Assembly: GCF_030127145.1 (NCBI RefSeq)
Contig: NZ_CP126158.1
Location: 62,001 to 126,000, forward strand
Direction: 5' to 3'
Source: Halobaculum halobium
GTDB taxonomy: Archaea > Halobacteriota > Halobacteria > Halobacteriales > Haloferacaceae
Length of the DNA stretch: 64,000 bases
Shown here piece after piece: positions 61,112 to 64,000 of the stretch. Each line of letters opens with the position of its first letter. Within the stretch, counting starts at the first letter, position 1. A program made the position numbers and the translations under genes. Below the pieces are notes generated by a model. That model was given only the letters and a program-made list of their open reading frames with translations, did no database searches and was not told where the DNA came from.

Positions 61112-64000
61112 GCGGTCAGATCGGTTCGGGAGCGGCGGTACTCGCTGTCCCACAGTTCGGAATCGGCAGCAGTGACGGAGGTCTCAACGCCGGCGAGTCC
61201 AGTGATAGATCGACAACTCGATCCGGCGGCGGTGACCGCGATAGGGGACTCGTACCGTTCGCGCTGATCGCCGTCGTCCTTCTCCTCGGAAGTGTCGTCT
61301 ACGCGAACACGCTCGCACTCCGCGGCCCGGTCGTCGTCGACACCGCCGCGGACGACGCCCTCGACCGCGCGGAATCGGTCGGCAGGCCGGCGGTCCGCGC
61401 TGCGGCCACGGCTGCCGCCCGAGAGGCGGCGTTGCATCCCGTGACGACGCGGGCGAACACGACCGCCGGCCGCTCGCTGGCTCCGGATCAGCCGTTTCGG
61501 GACGCCCTCCGGCTGCGGATCTCGTTGGCGGCCGGCGAGGCGCTGTCGGACGCCCGGACCGACGCCGGCGGCGTGACCGCGACCGCCTCGCTCCCGGCGG
61601 TCGACTCGCCGAGCGACGCGCGCGCCGCCATCGCGCGCGTCTCGGTCGCGCCCTTGGCGAACGGGACCGCGCTGCGCGTCGTCGTCCGGAACGTGACACT
61701 CACAGCGACCCGCGGGGAACGCATCGTTGCGACGCGGCGGGTGAACTACGCCGTCGCGGTGTCGGTACCCGTCCTCGCGATGCACGACCGGACCGTCGCC
61801 TACGAAGCCCGACTGAACCGTTCGCCGTTCGAAGGGCCGGGAGTCGGGCGCGCGCTCACGTGGCGCCTGTGGTCGGTCGCGCAGGCCCGTGGCACCGCGC
61901 AGTACCTTGGCGCGCCGATATCGAACGTGCTCGCGAGCAGGCACGTGGAACTCTCGACGAACGCCGCGGCGCTGCGTGCCCAGCGTGCGGCGTACGGTCG
62001 TAGCGATCCCGCTGGCCGCGCCGCGATGATCAGGGCAACCGGTCGCGTCGGCGCGCGGGACCTGCTCGCGCCGGCGATGGATTCCGGGCCGTCGTGGACC
62101 GGTCGAGTCCTCGACGCGAGCGGGTCGCCGGGACGCGCAGGCCGGACGTCGTCGGCCGCTCCCGCCGACGGGGAGCGGTGGGATCCGAACCGCGGAGCCG
62201 TCGGCGACGACGACCTTCGCGTCGGAGTAAACGCGACCGCGGACCGGGCGTTCCTCGCGTTTATCGACGGCGAGTCCGATCGCGATTTCGACGCCGCGAT
62301 CCGCGGTGCCTACCGCGCAGTAGCGGTCAGACAGGTCACAGTCGTCTCTGCGGCCCGATCGCGGCGACCACCGGCATCCGCGCCCGGCCCCAACTGGACG
62401 CTCCTGTCAGAGCGGACTGACGAGAGAATCGTCGTCGTCGACCGGGAGTCGCGCCCCACGTCGACGCCCCGGTCAGTGGCTGACGAACGCCGGACAGTCG
62501 CCGTCCGAAACCGGGCGAGGCGGGGATGGATCGGAAACAGCTCGCTCAGAACGACGACGGCGACGTGGAGCGATCGGTACGAGATCAGGATCACGCTCTC
62601 GATCGAGCACGCGCCGTCCACCGGGCCCGATCGACCGACTGCGCCAGTATTCGTCCGCGGCGGCGCCGTCGACGGTCCGAATCTCGCCGACGTGCCGGCG
62701 ACCGCGCGAGCGGAGCTGTTCGCGTCGGGAACCGCCGACAGCGAGGGGATCGCGGCCGTTCGATCGGTCGAGGACGACGACGGGTGGCGACGCGAGACGA
62801 CGGACCGGGCGGTCGTCTACGGCGATCGCCCCGAACGACTGGACGACTGGGTGTACCGCGACGTGGCGGCCCTCCGCGAGCGGATCCGGTCTGTTTCGAT
62901 CCGCGTCCCGCGATCCGCAGTCGCGTCCGGGGAGGCCAACGCCGCCGACCGACTCGCGACGGCGATCAGAAACCGACGAGGGGATCTCGTCGATGCGCCG
63001 GAGACGTACGACGGCGCCGCCGACCGCGCGCGAGTGGCCGCCAGGGCAGCGTACGTCGACGCAGTGCTCGCCGAACTCGACGCACGGGCCGAGGGATCGA
63101 CCGCGCGCAACGACGCCTACCGCGAACAGATCGGACGGGTCCGAGAGGGCGTCAACGGTCGGATCGACGAGCTGTCCCGGATCGCTGCGGATGTCTCCGA
63201 GCCCGAACCGGCTCCAGCGGGCCGGTGGCGCGCCGGCGAGGTGGTGTTCACGCCGCGGGGAACCCCGGGGTACCTCCCGGTAACGCGCGTCGAAGCAGAT
63301 CACGTGGACTCGTTGGCGCCCGGGGAGTCGGTTCACCCGCTCGCTGCGCGCAACACGAACCTGTTCGCCGTTCCATCGGGCGACGCCGCGGACGCCGTCA
63401 CCGACGCCGCGCTCCCTGCCCGTCGGACCGCGTCGCTCCCCGCTGCCGGTCGCGCGCTCGTCGCCGCGAACCGGACGGCAGCGGCGGCCGACACGGTATC
63501 CGCCGGGGAACTGGCCGACGCGGACGCGCGGGCTGAACTCCGTCGACGGGTCGCGGAGGGACTCCGCGTCGTGGACTCGCGCGCGCTCGCCGTCCTGGGG
63601 GAGGAGACCGACCTCTCCCGTGCGGAGCGGATCGCGGCGATCCGCACCGCGAACCGTCGGTGGGCGGCTCCTGGGGCGCGAACGGCAGCAGTCGTCGACG
63701 GCTCGTACGCCGCGGCGATCGCGAGGGCCGCGGACGCTCGGGCCGGTGACTGGCCAGAGATGGACCGAGATCGGTTGGCTCTCCGTCTGCGGGTCGAGAC
63801 TGTCAACGCCGCAACGGACGCCAGCGTCACCGTCCCTTCGGAGATCCAAGCCGGTGCAGTCGATGCGACCCGTGAGGCGCGACGGGCGGAGTTGCGCGCT
63901 GCGGCGAAGCGAGCGGGGTCGAACGCGACTGAGCGGCTCCACGAGCGGTACGGGAAGGGCAAACTCGGACCGGTGCTCGCCGGGCTTCCGGTCGCGCCTG
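61108..64000 (+). CDS. Large exported protein of the pilus cluster (DUF7286-like), 3' end outside window
   Basis: GTG 61108 overlaps the previous stop and the frame is open to the window end, giving at least 964 residues. A 50-residue polar N terminus precedes one helix (LVPFALIAVVLLLGSVVYAN); the rest is a very long extracytoplasmic region mixing helices (RPAVRAAATAAAREAALHPV) and strands, with NGT, NVT, NWT, NRS and similar sequons. I recall comparable giant proteins at this position in haloarchaeal pilus clusters; some carry a further membrane segment at the C terminus, which would lie beyond this window. Likely an outer scaffold or assembly factor. Confidence 0.72.
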   Translation, partial: MSGQIGSGAAVLAVPQFGIGSSDGGLNAGESSDRSTTRSGGGDRDRGLVPFALIAVVLLLGSVVYANTLALRGPVVVDTAADDALDRAESVGRPAVRAAATAAAREAALHPVTTRANTTAGRSLAPDQPFRDALRLRISLAAGEALSDARTDAGGVTATASLPAVDSPSDARAAIARVSVAPLANGTALRVVVRNVTLTATRGERIVATRRVNYAVAVSVPVLAMHDRTVAYEARLNRSPFEGPGVGRALTWRLWSVAQARGTAQYLGAPISNVLASRHVELSTNAAALRAQRAAYGRSDPAGRAAMIRATGRVGARDLLAPAMDSGPSWTGRVLDASGSPGRAGRTSSAAPADGERWDPNRGAVGDDDLRVGVNATADRAFLAFIDGESDRDFDAAIRGAYRAVAVRQVTVVSAARSRRPPASAPGPNWTLLSERTDERIVVVDRESRPTSTPRSVADERRTVAVRNRARRGWIGNSSLRTTTATWSDRYEIRITLSIEHAPSTGPDRPTAPVFVRGGAVDGPNLADVPATARAELFASGTADSEGIAAVRSVEDDDGWRRETTDRAVVYGDRPERLDDWVYRDVAALRERIRSVSIRVPRSAVASGEANAADRLATAIRNRRGDLVDAPETYDGAADRARVAARAAYVDAVLAELDARAEGSTARNDAYREQIGRVREGVNGRIDELSRIAADVSEPEPAPAGRWRAGEVVFTPRGTPGYLPVTRVEADHVDSLAPGESVHPLAARNTNLFAVPSGDAADAVTDAALPARRTASLPAAGRALVAANRTAAAADTVSAGELADADARAELRRRVAEGLRVVDSRALAVLGEETDLSRAERIAAIRTANRRWAAPGARTAAVVDGSYAAAIARAADARAGDWPEMDRDRLALRLRVETVNAATDASVTVPSEIQAGAVDATREARRAELRAAAKRAGSNATERLHERYGKGKLGPVLAGLPVAP

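Noticed and set aside
61108-64000. Long minus-strand frame 62473-63942 and other opposite-strand frames in the pilus region
   Set aside because: They are arginine/serine-rich shadows of the plus-strand gene from 61108, which has coherent domains, overlaps its upstream neighbour by ATGA-type coupling and is open throughout.
1-64000. CRISPR array or cas genes
   Set aside because: No regularly spaced repeats and no Cas-like proteins were seen.

Overview
The window comes from a halophilic archaeon (class Halobacteria). The evidence is high-GC coding DNA, acidic proteins, leaderless genes with TATA boxes 20-30 bases before the start codon, and typical haloarchaeal genes: CetZ, RfcL, TiaS, archaeal HMG-CoA synthase, HalOD1, DUF1102/SipW-like exported proteins and a type IV pilus-like cluster. 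I cannot name the genus.

Region 1 (1 to about 11.5 kb) is an integrated virus or virus-like element whose left end lies outside the window. It starts with a run of tightly packed small structural-type genes (membrane-anchored surface protein, small membrane proteins, a beta-helix receptor-binding or spike-like protein; 1-2896). An AT-rich insert of surface-glycan genes follows (O-antigen-ligase-like gene with a frameshift, GT-C glycosyltransferase; 2994-5418) and carries a 125-bp IS6-type MITE with perfect 8-bp target duplications. Next come a serine recombinase, a leftward operon of small membrane proteins, and a rightward operon of overlapping genes. That operon runs ribbon-helix-helix regulator, winged-helix regulator, two small proteins (one with CxxC pairs), a zinc-finger/PCNA-like sliding clamp fusion, a tyrosine integrase and more zinc-ribbon fragments. 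No tRNA or att duplication was recognised.

Region 2 (about 11.6-38 kb) is chromosomal housekeeping: HalOD1 protein, a dipeptide/oligopeptide ABC transporter operon (dppA-B-C-D-F type), NADP-malic enzyme, membrane protein, M24 peptidase homolog, AspA/AstE-like deacylase, threonine synthase, NUDIX hydrolase, TiaS, two HTH regulators, REC-PAS-GAF protein, glutaredoxin, amidohydrolase, GNAT, YdjM-like protein, thioredoxin and HMG-CoA synthase. The transporter operon has a striking rearrangement. The segment that normally ends DppA sits near its N terminus, and the DppA stop codon is gone, so DppA reads directly into DppB.

Region 3 (38-46 kb) is cell-surface: a large pilin-like/Ig-like exported protein, DUF2150, TatD-type hydrolase, a pilin, and a set of DUF1102/SipW-type exported proteins with a winged-helix membrane regulator. 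Region 4 (46-54 kb) holds RfcL, a zinc alcohol dehydrogenase, a polar amino-acid ABC transporter, heme A synthase CtaA, a SHOCT protein and CetZ. Region 5 (54.4-64 kb) is a type IV pilus/Tad-like secretion cluster: coiled-coil protein, exported protein, PilB-type ATPase, duplicated PilC/TadC-like membrane protein and four pilin-like or exported proteins. The last of these (from 61108) runs off the window. Three transcription units in this cluster share a TTCAARTAC box at constant spacing.

At least six genes are interrupted by frameshifts that one missing base per lesion would repair, usually in a G/C run (dppF, two HTH genes, the REC-PAS-GAF gene twice, HMG-CoA synthase). Restored lengths are whole codons, and one of the genes is essential. 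Base-calling or assembly undercalls are therefore more likely than true pseudogenes, and other oddities in this window should be read with that in mind.
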